DNA from: Rummeliibacillus stabekisii
GTDB taxonomy: Bacteria; Bacillota; Bacilli; Bacillales_A; Planococcaceae
Assembly: GCF_007988965.1 (NCBI RefSeq)
Contig: NZ_BJVD01000001.1
Coordinates: 558,001 to 622,000 of the forward strand
Length of the DNA: 64,000 nt
Reading direction: 5' to 3'
Part shown: positions 9,217 through 18,709 of the stretch, piece by piece
Position numbering within the stretch: position 1 is the stretch's first letter
Layout of the letters: every line of letters starts with the position of its first letter
The notes under the pieces: generated by a model
What the model was told of the DNA's origin: nothing
Databases searched by the model: none
Seen by the model: the letters and a program-made list of their open reading frames with translations, nothing else
Made by a program: the position numbers and the translations under genes

Positions 9217-9230
9217 TTGCCACACCCCTT

Positions 9231-10028
9231 TTATAGAATATTTTCAAGTCCATATACAAACTGGTTCAATTCCAGTACTTTTTCAATTGATAAGGTTAAG
9301 CCTGTCATAAAGGAATTGCGGTCAAACGAATCATGTCTTATGGTTAACAATTCCCCTGTGCCACCGAATAATACTTGCTGATGGGCAACTAATCCAGGCA
9401 GCCGCACACTATGTATACGCATGCCATCAAAATCGGCTCCGCGAGCTCCTTCTAATGTTTCACGCTCAGCCTCAGCTCCTTGACGGCGCGCCATACGATT
9501 TTCTTTAATCATCTGTGCGGTTTTTAGGGCTGTCCCTGATGGCGCATCCAATTTACCATCATGGTGCATTTCAATAATTTCTGTATCAGGAAAATAGGAC
9601 GCAGCCATCTGAGCAAACTTCATCATTAAAACTGCCCCAATAGAAAAGTTTGGAGCAATAATGCAACCAATGCCTGCACTTTCTGATAAATACCTTAATT
9701 CTTGTAATTGGCTCTCCGTAAATCCAGTTGTGCCAACAACAGGCCGCACACCAGCAAAAAGTGCTGCCTTGGTATGTATAAATCCTGCTTCTGGTACAGT
9801 CAAATCAACGAAAACATCTGCTTGTACCGTTTCAAATAATGTTTGTATTGATGAAAAGACAGGAACACTATAAGTGGCGTCAAATTCCTGATACTGTGCT
9901 AAATTGGGAGCAATATTTTTATAATCAAACACAGCTACTAATTCCATCTTATCATCTCTCATTACAGTATGTACTGCATTTTGACCCATTTTGCCTCGGG
10001 GGCCTGCAATTGCAACTCGGATTACCAT
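9231..10028 (-). CDS. dapB: 4-hydroxy-tetrahydrodipicolinate reductase
   Basis: NAD(P)H-dependent step of lysine and diaminopimelate synthesis. In sporulating bacteria the same pathway supplies dipicolinate. Nucleotide-binding [11 protein letters not shown] at the N-terminus, VDLTVPEA and TGFTE, and the catalytic [15 protein letters not shown] are present. ATG 10028 is preferred because AAAGGA is eight bases away; an in-frame ATG at 10034 is only two bases from it. In B. subtilis ypjD precedes dapB; here it is absent and a divergent YitT-family gene follows. Confidence 0.95.
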   Translation of the reverse strand: MVIRVAIAGPRGKMGQNAVHTVMRDDKMELVAVFDYKNIAPNLAQYQEFDATYSVPVFSSIQTLFETVQADVFVDLTVPEAGFIHTKAALFAGVRPVVGTTGFTESQLQELRYLSESAGIGCIIAPNFSIGAVLMMKFAQMAASYFPDTEIIEMHHDGKLDAPSGTALKTAQMIKENRMARRQGAEAERETLEGARGADFDGMRIHSVRLPGLVAHQQVLFGGTGELLTIRHDSFDRNSFMTGLTLSIEKVLELNQFVYGLENIL

Positions 10029-10243
10029 TTTCATCGTCCTTTCTCATTTCTACCATATATTTTATCTATTGTAGGCTTCTAGTTGAAAAAACCTTGGAAA
10101 TACATGATAATATATTCTTGTGTTGATTTTTAGGTATTTCTACTAATAATGTAACATCTATTTGCCTTAATTACGATAAAGGACAATTATTTTTGTACAT
10201 TTAAAGCTATTATATTCTATAACAAAAAGATGAGGTGAAGCTT

Positions 10244-11110
10244 ATGCCAAAAATTAAAGTTAAAAATACATTATTTATTATTTTAGGCGCAGCATTATTC
10301 AGTTTCGGTTTTGTCCACTTTAATATACAAAACCATTTAGGTGAGGGCGGTTTTAATGGTATAACGTTAATTCTTTATAATGTATTAGGATGGGATCCAG
10401 CAATACTCAATTTAGTTTTAAATATCCCCATGTTTGTCATAGGATGGAGAATCCTTGGCAAAAAAACTTTTGTTTATACAATTATCGGAACTGTTTCGGT
10501 ATCAGTATTTTTAAAAGTTTTCCAAATTTATCAATTCCCTATCGACTTGCACGATGATATGTTTTTAGTGGCGCTATTCGCCGGCGTATTCCTAGGCGCT
10601 GGTCTCGGCATCATTTTCCGTGTCGGAGGTACAACTGGTGGAGTTGATATTATTGCAAGGCTTGCAAATAAGTTTTTCGGATGGCCGATGGGTAAAACTA
10701 TGTTTATGTTTGACGCTATCGTCATTATTTTATCTTGGTTAACATACTTGGATGCACGGTCTGTTATGTATACGCTAGTCTGTGTGTTTATCACCGCACA
10801 AGTAATCGATTTTGTACAAGAAGGTGCATACGCTGCGAAAGGTGCATTCATTATTTCTAAAAATAGTGATGAAATTGCAGCAAAGATTACTAAACAAATG
10901 GATCGTGGTGTTACTTTCCTAAAAGGTTATGGTTATTATACAAAAGAAGACCGAGAAGTTCTCTATTGTGTAGTGGCAAGAAATGAAATGTTTAGGCTAA
11001 AAAGCATTGTACTATCAGTAGATCCGCATGCATTTGTATCAGTTTCTGAGGTTCATGATGTAAGTGGTGAAGGTTTTACACTCGATAATCAAAAAAATCC
11101 GCTTGAATAA
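10244..11110 (+). CDS. YitT-family (YpjC-like) integral membrane protein
   Basis: Membrane protein of unknown function. About five hydrophobic segments lie in residues 8-190, followed by a cytoplasmic C-terminal domain (DUF2179, about 200-285) with RGVTFLKGYGYYTKEDREVLYCVVARNE. The start at ATG 10244 follows GAGGTG by six bases; an in-frame GTG at 10235 overlaps that site. Position next to dapB matches ypjC of B. subtilis, but here the gene is on the opposite strand from dapB. Family assignment is firm; function is not known. Confidence 0.88.
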   Translation: MPKIKVKNTLFIILGAALFSFGFVHFNIQNHLGEGGFNGITLILYNVLGWDPAILNLVLNIPMFVIGWRILGKKTFVYTIIGTVSVSVFLKVFQIYQFPIDLHDDMFLVALFAGVFLGAGLGIIFRVGGTTGGVDIIARLANKFFGWPMGKTMFMFDAIVIILSWLTYLDARSVMYTLVCVFITAQVIDFVQEGAYAAKGAFIISKNSDEIAAKITKQMDRGVTFLKGYGYYTKEDREVLYCVVARNEMFRLKSIVLSVDPHAFVSVSEVHDVSGEGFTLDNQKNPLE

Positions 11111-11127
11111 CACAATTACATGCATAT

Positions 11128-11167
11128 AAAAAAAGCGAAGGGCCTAAAATGGCCCTTCGCTTTTTTT
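11128..11167. terminator. Bidirectional terminator between convergent genes
   Basis: GCGAAGGGCC (11135-11144) pairs perfectly with GGCCCTTCGC (11151-11160), with seven A before and seven T after. It serves the YitT gene on plus and the protease gene on minus. Confidence 0.92.
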
Positions 11168-11181
11168 ACTCGATCTTCGAA

Positions 11182-11886
11182 TTAATCATCATTATTATTG
11201 CCCATACCTGTATAAATGAGCAACAAACGTAGTAACTCCATAACAGCTGTAGCAGCTGCTGCTACGTAGGTTAATGCTGCAGCACTTAAAACCTTGCGCG
11301 CATGAGGTTCTTCTTCATTTCTTATAATCCCTAAGTCCACTACTTGATGCATTGCTCGTCTTGAAGCATCAAACTCTACTGGCAACGTTACAATTTGGAA
11401 AAGCACACCAACTGCTAATAATACGATGCCGACTAACATTAATTGATGCATCGCGGTACTAAACATACCAATCATAATGAAAATCCATGAAACATTGGAT
11501 GAAATATTAGCTGCAGGAACCAATTTAGAACGTAGCGTCAAGAAAGCATATGCTTCTTTATGTTGAATTGCATGGCCGCATTCATGAGCAGCTACAGCCG
11601 TACCTGCGACTGATGCATAATCATAGTTATCTGCTGAAAGAGCTACTGTTTTGCTCGTAGGATCATAGTGGTCTGATAGGACACCTTCTGTTCTTACTAC
11701 ACGAACATTGCTCAATCCATTGTTATCCAATATAGTTCTTGCTACTTCTGCACCTGTCATGCCAGAAGTAGAGCGTACTTCAGAATAACGCCGGTAGGTT
11801 TTCATTACTTTTCTCTGCGCATAAAGCGGCAGTAACATTAGTACAAGAAAATAAACGATATACATCGCTATTGACAAATAAACCAT
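11182..11886 (-). CDS. YugP-like membrane zinc metallopeptidase
   Basis: Putative membrane protease (DUF/peptidase family of B. subtilis YugP). The N-terminus is one membrane segment (residues 4-22). The zinc motif HECGH lies near residue 103 in AAHECGHAIQHKEAY. Two or three further membrane segments follow, with LPVEFDASRRA after them, typical of the family, and 234 residues in total. It sits where ypjB is found in B. subtilis, between ypjA and the ypjC-like gene. Substrates are not known. Confidence 0.86.
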   Translation of the reverse strand: MVYLSIAMYIVYFLVLMLLPLYAQRKVMKTYRRYSEVRSTSGMTGAEVARTILDNNGLSNVRVVRTEGVLSDHYDPTSKTVALSADNYDYASVAGTAVAAHECGHAIQHKEAYAFLTLRSKLVPAANISSNVSWIFIMIGMFSTAMHQLMLVGIVLLAVGVLFQIVTLPVEFDASRRAMHQVVDLGIIRNEEEPHARKVLSAAALTYVAAAATAVMELLRLLLIYTGMGNNNDD

Positions 11887-11912
11887 CCTCCTAATACTTA
11901 CTTAATACTATT

Positions 11913-12521
11913 TTAATGGTTGTCGATTTTACTATCAAATAAAAACCTTTTTTTCATGGACCAATATGCAAGCGCAATACATAAAATGGATAACCAAAAA
12001 GTAAAGTAGCCAATCTGTGCAATATAATCAGATAGCATACTATAAATAGGCATTTGGCCAAACACATAGTCAATGATGACATCATGCAATGTCCAAGCTC
12101 CCGCAATAGCTACATGGATTAAACGAAACTTATATTTCGGGATATACAGAACACCTTGTACTGCCATAGCAAAATGAGAAATCACAAGCATCCAGCCATC
12201 GTAGCCGATTGATCCTAATTGTTGTAATGCCAACAGGTTCATTACTACAGCCCAAAGTCCGTATTTTACCAATGTAATCAATGCCAAAGCCTCTATTAAA
12301 CGAAAGTGTTTCCCGAATAACCAGAATATAATGGCTATAGAGAAAAACAATGTTGCAGTAGGGCTATCAGGCACAAAAATTCTAAATATCGGCTTTGTAT
12401 CAGCCAATTGACTACCATACCAAATATATCCGCCAATTGTTCCCAAAACGTTCACAACCAATAGTATCCATAAAAAGGCTTTGTGTGTTAAATACTGCCA
12501 TATAATAAAACTAAACTTCAT
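11913..12521 (-). CDS. ypjA: DUF1405 membrane protein (YpjA)
   Basis: Integral membrane protein of unknown function with about six hydrophobic segments over 202 residues. It starts KFSFIIWQYLTHKAFLW and has a family-like GGYIWYGSQL segment. It lies directly downstream of qcrC, as ypjA does in B. subtilis, but the qcr terminator at 12634-12660 separates them. A link with respiration is suggested only by position. Confidence 0.8.
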   Translation of the reverse strand: MKFSFIIWQYLTHKAFLWILLVVNVLGTIGGYIWYGSQLADTKPIFRIFVPDSPTATLFFSIAIIFWLFGKHFRLIEALALITLVKYGLWAVVMNLLALQQLGSIGYDGWMLVISHFAMAVQGVLYIPKYKFRLIHVAIAGAWTLHDVIIDYVFGQMPIYSMLSDYIAQIGYFTFWLSILCIALAYWSMKKRFLFDSKIDNH

Positions 12522-12633
12522 GTTGTCCTCCTGGTTATTTCCTTCATTCTTTATTTTGTATGTAATATTACTGTATATGTATTGCTTTCTGATTTTCCTT
12601 AATTGTTGTCATAACAGATTCTTATTTACTGTA

Positions 12634-12660
12634 GAAAAAAAGAGCCAGTTTCCTGACTCT
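12634..12660 (-). terminator. Terminator of qcrABC
   Basis: On the minus strand AGAGTCAG-GAAA-CTGGCTCT forms an 8-base-pair stem with one G-T pair, followed by seven T. Confidence 0.82.
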
Positions 12661-12670
12661 TCTCTCCATA

Positions 12671-13438
12671 TTATTCAGCTTTTAATTCAGAAATGAATTT
12701 AGCTAATTTCTGTAAATCTTCATCTGAACCTTTATATTGTCCAGGTGGCATACCGCCTTTACCTTCATGAGCGATTTTTGCAATCTCATCAGGAGATAAA
12801 CCAGTATTTGTCAGGTTTGGACCTGCTCCACCTTGAAGTTTATCACCATGGCAGTTAATACAAGATTGTTTTGCATATACTTTATAGCCAGGGTCTTCTT
12901 GGTCAATTTCAACTTCTTTCACAATTTGACCTTGCTTCTTAGCAGCAGCCCAGTCATGGTTTACAACAGATTCCCAAGTTAGGTAAACCATAGAAGCTAG
13001 CGCTAATAGCATAAATGCTACTGGAAGTGGGCGTTTAAGCGGTTTGCGTTCAGGACCTCTATCTAAGAATGGAGCTAACATTAAAGCACCAATTGCGATA
13101 GCAGGCACTACAATTGCACCAATTGTATTATAAGGGCCTGAAGCATATTCATATTTAAGTAATTGGTATAAGAATAAGAAATACCAGTCTGGCATTGGAA
13201 TGTAACCTGTGTTTGTTGGATCCGCTTGTCCTTCTAGTGGCGACGGATGGGCAACAGTCAAGATTAAATACCCAACTAAGAATACAGCACCAACCATCCA
13301 CTCTTTTAATAAGAAGTCAGGCCAGAACGGTTCTGTTTTGCCAGGATATTCGGAATAATCGGGTGGGTAAACGCTTTTATTGTTCTTTTCTTGAACACGC
13401 GAATCCCCTACGAATTTCATTCCTTTTCCTTTATGCAT
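12671..13438 (-). CDS. qcrC: Menaquinol:cytochrome c reductase cytochrome b/c subunit
   Basis: Fusion subunit of the Bacillus-type bc complex. Residues about 40-160 correspond to the C-terminal membrane part of cytochrome b (subunit IV-like, with PDWYFLFLYQLLKY). The C-terminal domain is cytochrome c, with the heme motif C193-I-N-C196-H197 and a likely methionine ligand in GGMPP. The length of 255 residues matches B. subtilis QcrC. The ATG follows AAGGAGG. It passes electrons from menaquinol to cytochrome c oxidase. Confidence 0.96.
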   Translation of the reverse strand: MHKGKGMKFVGDSRVQEKNNKSVYPPDYSEYPGKTEPFWPDFLLKEWMVGAVFLVGYLILTVAHPSPLEGQADPTNTGYIPMPDWYFLFLYQLLKYEYASGPYNTIGAIVVPAIAIGALMLAPFLDRGPERKPLKRPLPVAFMLLALASMVYLTWESVVNHDWAAAKKQGQIVKEVEIDQEDPGYKVYAKQSCINCHGDKLQGGAGPNLTNTGLSPDEIAKIAHEGKGGMPPGQYKGSDEDLQKLAKFISELKAE

Positions 13439-13479
13439 TTTGTCCCCTCCTTAAGGAAATATTAATGGCATTGTAAATC

Positions 13480-14154
13480 TTACAATGGGCCAGATATCCC
13501 TTGTCTACGAATCATGATAAAGTGAGCTGCGAGCAGTGCAAGTAAGCCTGCTGGCAAGAAGAATACATGAATCGCAAAGAATCTAGTTAGTGTTTGAGCA
13601 CCGATGATTGTTGCATCACCAGCTAATAAGATTTTTATAAGTTCACCAATAAACGGTACTGATGCTGCAATTTGAATACCTACTTTAGTAGCAAATAATG
13701 CTTTCATATCCCAAGGAAGCAGGTAACCTGTAAAGCCAAGGCCTAACATTACACAGAAGATTAGAACCCCAACGATCCAGTTCAATTCACGAGGTTTTTT
13801 ATATGAACCTGTGAAGAATACCCGTAATGTATGAAGGAACATCATAACTATTACGAGAGAAGCGCCCCAGTGGTGCATACCACGCACGATTTCACCGAAT
13901 GCTACCTCATTTTGGAGATAGTAAACTGATTTCCAAGCATTTTCAATATCCGGTACATAGTACATTGTTAAGAACATACCTGATAAGATTTGAATAACAG
14001 TAACGAAGAACGTTAACCCCCCGAAACAATATACGAATGCAGAGAAATGATGTGCAGGGTTTACGTGCTCTGGAACTTCATGGTCGGCAATATCACGCCA
14101 AATCGGTGTAATATCTAGGCGTTCATCGACCCAATCATAGATTTTATTAAGCAC
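13480..14154 (-). CDS. qcrB: Menaquinol:cytochrome c reductase cytochrome b subunit
   Basis: Cytochrome b6-type membrane subunit of 224 residues with four core helices. Heme-ligating histidines are visible in GMHHWGASLVIVMMFLHTLRVF and in FFAIHVFFLPAGLLALLAAHF. GYLLPWDMKA is the quinol-site region of this family. It lies between qcrA and qcrC in a compact operon, 21 bases after qcrA. Confidence 0.96.
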   Translation of the reverse strand: MLNKIYDWVDERLDITPIWRDIADHEVPEHVNPAHHFSAFVYCFGGLTFFVTVIQILSGMFLTMYYVPDIENAWKSVYYLQNEVAFGEIVRGMHHWGASLVIVMMFLHTLRVFFTGSYKKPRELNWIVGVLIFCVMLGLGFTGYLLPWDMKALFATKVGIQIAASVPFIGELIKILLAGDATIIGAQTLTRFFAIHVFFLPAGLLALLAAHFIMIRRQGISGPL

Positions 14155-14175
14155 TGACGTCGTACCCCCTTACAA

Positions 14176-14679
14176 TTATACTAATGTGTTTGCTCTTGTT
14201 TTTCCGATCATTACTAGACCGTCTTTTACTTTTACTTCAAATTCGTCTAACGGACCAAGTGGCGGTGTACCCGGAATATTTTTACCGTTTTTCTCGTAAC
14301 GACCTCCGTGGCATGGGCAGTAGAATTGGTTTTTAAATTCTGGGCTGCCGTTCCAGTTGACAGTACAACCTAAGTGTTTACATACAGGTGAAAGTGCGAT
14401 AATTTTATCGCCATCTTTATAAACCCACGCTGTATCTGTAACATCAGATTTGTACCAAGCGTCAACTTGCTCGAACTTAAAATCAACTTTTACAGGAGTT
14501 TCTGATAGCTCTGATGCTTTTTTATCAGTCATTACAAAATCTCCGCCAGCTTTCTTTTCTAGAACTGGGTCGATTGCAAAGCGAGCCATTGGCATAAGCA
14601 TACCTGCTGCCATAAAACCACCAACACCTGTTAGTGTATAGTTCAAAAATTGACGTCTTGTGACACGATTGTTACTCAT
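14176..14679 (-). CDS. qcrA: Rieske iron-sulfur subunit of the bc complex
   Basis: Carries the 2Fe-2S centre that takes the first electron from menaquinol. Cluster boxes are C100-K-H102-LG-C105 and C121-P-C123-H124. The N-terminal RRQFLNYTLTG followed by a hydrophobic stretch looks like a twin-arginine anchor, common in Rieske proteins. It has 167 residues and is the first gene of qcrABC, with a SigA-like promoter upstream. Confidence 0.96.
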   Translation of the reverse strand: MSNNRVTRRQFLNYTLTGVGGFMAAGMLMPMARFAIDPVLEKKAGGDFVMTDKKASELSETPVKVDFKFEQVDAWYKSDVTDTAWVYKDGDKIIALSPVCKHLGCTVNWNGSPEFKNQFYCPCHGGRYEKNGKNIPGTPPLGPLDEFEVKVKDGLVMIGKTRANTLV

Positions 14680-14752
14680 CCTTTTCCCCCCTCTAACTTC
14701 AGGTCAGTCCAATGGACAAACTTATACAAAATAGTAATACTAGGACATATCT

Positions 14753-14793
14753 ATGATATATCAAGTAAAATGTTAGGTCAATAACGCTTTCAA
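14753..14793 (-). promoter_or_regulatory. qcrABC promoter with overlapping cre-like site
   Basis: On the minus strand: -35 TTGACC (14781-14776), a 17-base spacer, and -10 TATCAT (14758-14753). TTGAAAGCGTTATTGA (14793-14778) overlaps the -35. It matches the CcpA cre consensus WTGNAARCGNWWWCAW except for its CA pair, so catabolite control is possible but unproven. Confidence 0.5.
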
Positions 14794-14944
14794 TTGTTTT
14801 AGACAGTTTTGTGAACATTTATCGAAAAAAGTGAAAGTTCCAATTGTTGATAACCTTCCTGCATACTATCGCTCTTAATCTGACAGTCCTTCATAATCCT
14901 GTTATAAAACAGCAGTTTAGGCTATTAGCATTTAGTATACAATT

Positions 14945-15394
14945 TTATTGATTTGACCATTTAGCCGATAACATTGGAATAACTTGTCGTAATTGGTCGC
15001 TAAGCACTTGTTGTCTAACTTTTTGATCCATATCGCTTAAAGGTATGGACGGCAACCACAAAACATCCTTCTCCGGCGCTAATTGTGTCCATTCATGATC
15101 ACTTGTAATGAAGAAAACATATGTAAAACCGCTCGCTATTAACTCGTCATGCATAGCCGCTATCAATTCTTTTCTGTTTAAAGATTTGGTATATGTAACA
15201 GGTGAAGTTAATACAACCCTTCCTTTAAATTGCTGTTCCAGAAAATTTGTTAACGACATTAAGAATTCTGCCCCAGATGCACTCTGTTTTATACCTATTT
15301 CTGTTCCTTCTAACAAAACTAATGGAACGATTGCTGTATCTATAAATTGTTTATTCTTTAAAAATTCATCTATATCCTTGCTTGTCCAAAACAT
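14945..15394 (-). CDS. ypiF: YpiF-like protein (DUF2487)
   Basis: Protein of 149 residues, function unknown. It opens with MFWTSKDIDEFLKNKQF, typical of DUF2487, and has no signal peptide or membrane segment. The ATG follows GAGGAGG. Synteny ypiA-ypiB-ypiF-qcrA matches B. subtilis. About 265 bases separate it from qcrA, where the qcr promoter lies. Confidence 0.85.
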   Translation of the reverse strand: MFWTSKDIDEFLKNKQFIDTAIVPLVLLEGTEIGIKQSASGAEFLMSLTNFLEQQFKGRVVLTSPVTYTKSLNRKELIAAMHDELIASGFTYVFFITSDHEWTQLAPEKDVLWLPSIPLSDMDQKVRQQVLSDQLRQVIPMLSAKWSNQ

Positions 15395-15413
15395 ACTAAC
15401 TCCTCCTCAAGAT

Positions 15414-15442
15414 AAAACTTCATCCAAAAAGGATGAAGTTTT
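15414..15442 (-). terminator. Hairpin terminator between ypiB and ypiF
   Basis: AAAACTTCATCC and GGATGAAGTTTT form a perfect 12-base-pair stem around five bases. It touches the ypiB stop and precedes the ypiF ribosome site, so it may lower ypiF expression. The T-run beyond the stem is short on the minus strand. Confidence 0.6.
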
Positions 15443-15993
15443 TATTTTTCTTCATTTTTTATTATATTTAATAGTGCAGATAACTTATAAAACTTCTCTT
15501 TGTCGTTCTGGTCTAGTGCTTCATCAATTTGTTTTAGAACAGCTTCCTCTTGAAAAGTTTTCATACTATCTTGCAAAATTTCCTCCGCCAACTGCCGATC
15601 CGACTCGCTGATTTGCAAATAATTTGGCATAAAAGGATTTTCCTCTAGTACTGTTAAGTATTCGCGGCTCGGCGGAACTTTAGGGAAGTTTAATTGAATG
15701 TACATTTCTTCGTTTGGGTGAAGCCGTAAATCGTGAAAGGATTTTTCTGCGTCTGCAGTCATGATGTTCTCACGGTAAAATCGGAATGGGATACCTGAGG
15801 AATCAGTTGTAGACATTACCATTGCTCTTGGACAGTAATGTGCTTCTTCTACAAAATGAATGCGTTCTAATAATTCATCATGGCCCAGCAGATAGTTTAA
15901 AATCCATACACATTCACGTCGTTTCATTTGGTATTTTTTTAAAAACCAACGAACAAATTCTTTTTTGTCCAAGACAGAAACGGATGCCGTCAT
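15442..15993 (-). CDS. ypiB: YpiB-like protein (UPF0302)
   Basis: Small soluble protein of 183 residues from ATG 15993 ([20 protein letters not shown]). GAGAGGAG lies 11 bases upstream; an in-frame ATG at 16014 falls on that site and is unlikely. The N-terminal KREFVRWFL-type segment and [14 protein letters not shown] define the family. The charged C-terminal part looks helical (IDE, IDEAL domain-like). Work on a cyanobacteria-free set of Bacillales has not given a clear function known to me. Genes ypiA and ypiF flank it. Confidence 0.85.
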   Translation of the reverse strand: MTASVSVLDKKEFVRWFLKKYQMKRRECVWILNYLLGHDELLERIHFVEEAHYCPRAMVMSTTDSSGIPFRFYRENIMTADAEKSFHDLRLHPNEEMYIQLNFPKVPPSREYLTVLEENPFMPNYLQISESDRQLAEEILQDSMKTFQEEAVLKQIDEALDQNDKEKFYKLSALLNIIKNEEK

Positions 15994-16010
15994 TTTGCAT
16001 GGGTCTCCTC

Positions 16011-17264
16011 TCATTCAAAAGTTTGTAAAAGATCTTGCCAAGCCGGTTCATCTGGCTGTAATGCTACCAACTGCCGAGCGACTTGCTGTGCTTCCATACG
16101 CTTACCATCTTCAATTAGGAAATAAACGTATTTTTCGAGGAACAGTGGATCTTCCTTGTGTTCAGTATATGCTAACTTATAAAATTCGTATGCACGTTTG
16201 AAGTTTTCTAATCGATCATATGAGAGAGCGGCAAACGCAGACAGCGACGACCAATCAAAATCATCTTTTTCAAGCTGTTCAATTAATTCGACTACCTCTT
16301 CATCTCTTTCTTCGTTGGAAAGTATGGATACGAGTGTAAGGATAGCTTCCATATACTCACTATCTAATGCAATCGCTTGGCGCAAATATTGCTCGGCCTC
16401 ATTTGGTAAATTATTTTTCAATGACATTTTGCCTGCGAACAAATATAGTTCTTTATCATATTCATCACGCATTATTCCCTCTTTTATTACTTCTAAAGCT
16501 TTTTTGTTGTCTTCTAACATAGCATGACTTTGAGCAAGCAATAAGTATGCGGAAAAATAGTCTGGATCCAGTGTTTTTAAATCTTCTGCATAGCGAATAG
16601 CAGTTTCATACATTTGACATTGAAAAGCAGAATACGCAGCGCCAAATAATAAATCTGGAGAAGTTTGATTTTCTAGTGCTTGCGTATAAAATTCATATGC
16701 CTCTTCAAATGCACCGCCAGCTCTATATACTTCAGCTAATCGTTCAACCAATCTCACACCAGCAATTTCTTCTGTATCTTTGTTTATTGAATGATAAAGC
16801 CTAGCTGCTTCACTGAAGCGTCCTATTTCCATTAAAAGCTCAGCTTTCGCAAATTGGAGAAGTGGCTCATCCGGCAATATTTCCAATGCTTCATTCATAC
16901 GTTGCTCTGCAACTTCATATAAGCCTTGCATTTGATAATAATCGGCTAATGCAAGTAGGACCTGTGGATATTCTGGTTCTTCTTTACCGATAGACATTAG
17001 GTATTCAAGTGCCTGATCTTCTTCGCCACGCTCCATTAAAAGAGTGGCCCTATCAATCTTAAGCTGAACCTCATCTGGGAAAACATATTGTAAATGTTCC
17101 AATAGTTCATCTGCTTCATCTAAAAATCCGAAATTAATCAGTAGACCTGCAATCTCATATTGCATATCGGGATTAACTTTTAATAATACGTCTCCAAGCA
17201 AATCTTGAATTTCTTTTAAATCCCCTTGCTGAATCGCATCTATCATTTTTTTTTCAATATCCAT
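16011..17264 (-). CDS. ypiA: TPR-repeat protein (YpiA)
   Basis: Cytoplasmic protein of 417 residues made almost entirely of tetratricopeptide helices, acidic overall. Repeats with the A-x-x-Y/L pattern run from about residue 15 to 410, for example [24 protein letters not shown] and [19 protein letters not shown] (each a separate repeat). TPR arrays bind proteins; the partner is unknown. It lies just downstream of the aroA-side operon and upstream of ypiB, as in B. subtilis. ATG 17264 follows AGGTGA. Confidence 0.9.
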   Translation of the reverse strand: MDIEKKMIDAIQQGDLKEIQDLLGDVLLKVNPDMQYEIAGLLINFGFLDEADELLEHLQYVFPDEVQLKIDRATLLMERGEEDQALEYLMSIGKEEPEYPQVLLALADYYQMQGLYEVAEQRMNEALEILPDEPLLQFAKAELLMEIGRFSEAARLYHSINKDTEEIAGVRLVERLAEVYRAGGAFEEAYEFYTQALENQTSPDLLFGAAYSAFQCQMYETAIRYAEDLKTLDPDYFSAYLLLAQSHAMLEDNKKALEVIKEGIMRDEYDKELYLFAGKMSLKNNLPNEAEQYLRQAIALDSEYMEAILTLVSILSNEERDEEVVELIEQLEKDDFDWSSLSAFAALSYDRLENFKRAYEFYKLAYTEHKEDPLFLEKYVYFLIEDGKRMEAQQVARQLVALQPDEPAWQDLLQTFE

Positions 17265-17394
17265 ATTGTCACCTGTTTTAACATTAATTTTTAAATCCTG
17301 ATATATAACTTAGTTTCTACAAATAAATAAGGATTCATTCTAATGCTACATGAGTGTCTCTTTTGGTACAAGAAAAAAACATTTTTCGTATTAA

Positions 17395-18690
17395 TTATCG
17401 TGATTGTAAAATAGTCTCTAAATCTTCGAAGAAGTTCGGATAGGACACTGCAATGCAGTCGCTATCATCTAACTGAATAGCTCCTTCAGTTATCAATGCT
17501 GCGATTGCACCCATCATGCCTATACGATGGTCCCCATATGTTTGAAGCGATGCGCCATGGAGTGGTTTTCCTCCTTGGATAATCATGCCATCTTCTGTAG
17601 CTTCTATATCTGCTCCAAGTTTTTTTAATTCAGATACAACAGCAGCAATTCTGTCTGTTTCTTTGACTCTTAGTTCTGCTGCATCCCGAATAATCGTCTT
17701 TCCTTGCGCTTGTGTAGCTAAAAGAGCAATAATTGGAATTTCATCAATTAATAATGGAATTAAGTCCCCGCTAATCGTTATGCCATTTAAAGTAGATGTG
17801 CTAATTGTAATTGTTCCTCTAGGCTCATAAGCATGGTCATCCACGTTGGAAACCTCGATATCTGCACCCATTTCTTGCAGCACAGTGAGAATGCCTGCCC
17901 GCGTCGGGTTTAGCCCAACATTATGAAGTATAACTTTGCTATTTTTTGCAAGTGCTCCTGCTACTAAAAAGAAGGCGGCTGATGAGATGTCACCGGGCAC
18001 TTCAACATGAGCTGGGATGAGGTCTTGGCCGCCTTTATATGAAATTGTTCCATTTTCAGCTATAATTTCTGCGCCAAACTGTCTTAGCATTCTCTCTGTA
18101 TGATCACGGGTTAAACCCTTCTCATAAATGGTAGTTGTTCCGCGTGCATGCATTGCTGCAAGCAAAATAGCAGATTTCACTTGAGCGCTAGCGACTGGCA
18201 TTGTATATTCAATTGCTTGCAATGGATTACCCTTGATTGCTAGCGGAGTATACTGGCCATTCTCTCTGCCATTAATTTGCGCTCCCATCAAGCGTAAAGG
18301 ATCTATCACTCGTCTCATTGGCCTCTTCCCAATAGAAGCATCGCCATTCAAGACAGTGTGTAATTTGGAACCAGCTAATATCCCTAACATCAAACGGGTT
18401 GTCGTCCCTGAGTTGCCTGTATCCAGGATGTCTGTCGGTTCTACCCAATCGGCCATCCCCTTGCTTTCAATCACAACATTCGTGCCTTCTACTTCTATCT
18501 TAACACCGAGTTTTCGAAAACAATCGATAGTGCTCAAACAATCATTGCCTAGCAAAAATCCGCTAACTGTCGTGCGTCCTTTCGCCATACTACCGAACAT
18601 AATCGCTCGATGTGAGACCGATTTATCCCCCGGTATACTCAATTCTCCATGCAAGCTTGGTTTATGATAGTCTAAATTCATTTGATTCAT
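17395..18690 (-). CDS. aroA: 3-phosphoshikimate 1-carboxyvinyltransferase (EPSP synthase)
   Basis: Adds an enolpyruvyl group to shikimate 3-phosphate, the sixth step of the shikimate pathway (aroE in the B. subtilis naming). Motifs: PGDKSVSHRAIMFGS near the N-terminus, LDTGNSGTTTRLM, and KETDRIAAV near the C-terminus. LLAAMHARG fits the class II, Gram-positive form. ATG 18690 (MNQMNLDYHK) has GGTG eight bases away and gives 431 residues; a TTG at 18696 is too close. Last gene of the aromatic cluster. Confidence 0.96.
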   Translation of the reverse strand: MNQMNLDYHKPSLHGELSIPGDKSVSHRAIMFGSMAKGRTTVSGFLLGNDCLSTIDCFRKLGVKIEVEGTNVVIESKGMADWVEPTDILDTGNSGTTTRLMLGILAGSKLHTVLNGDASIGKRPMRRVIDPLRLMGAQINGRENGQYTPLAIKGNPLQAIEYTMPVASAQVKSAILLAAMHARGTTTIYEKGLTRDHTERMLRQFGAEIIAENGTISYKGGQDLIPAHVEVPGDISSAAFFLVAGALAKNSKVILHNVGLNPTRAGILTVLQEMGADIEVSNVDDHAYEPRGTITISTSTLNGITISGDLIPLLIDEIPIIALLATQAQGKTIIRDAAELRVKETDRIAAVVSELKKLGADIEATEDGMIIQGGKPLHGASLQTYGDHRIGMMGAIAALITEGAIQLDDSDCIAVSYPNFFEDLETILQSR

Positions 18691-18709
18691 AATCAAAACA
18701 CCTGCCTCT

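Noticed and set aside
18233-18667. 144-codon open frame on the plus strand inside aroA
   Set aside because: It is the antisense shadow of a well-conserved gene, with no ribosome site and no family motif. Similar long plus-strand frames at 23050-23556, 36044-36469 and 15108-15611 were left out for the same reason.
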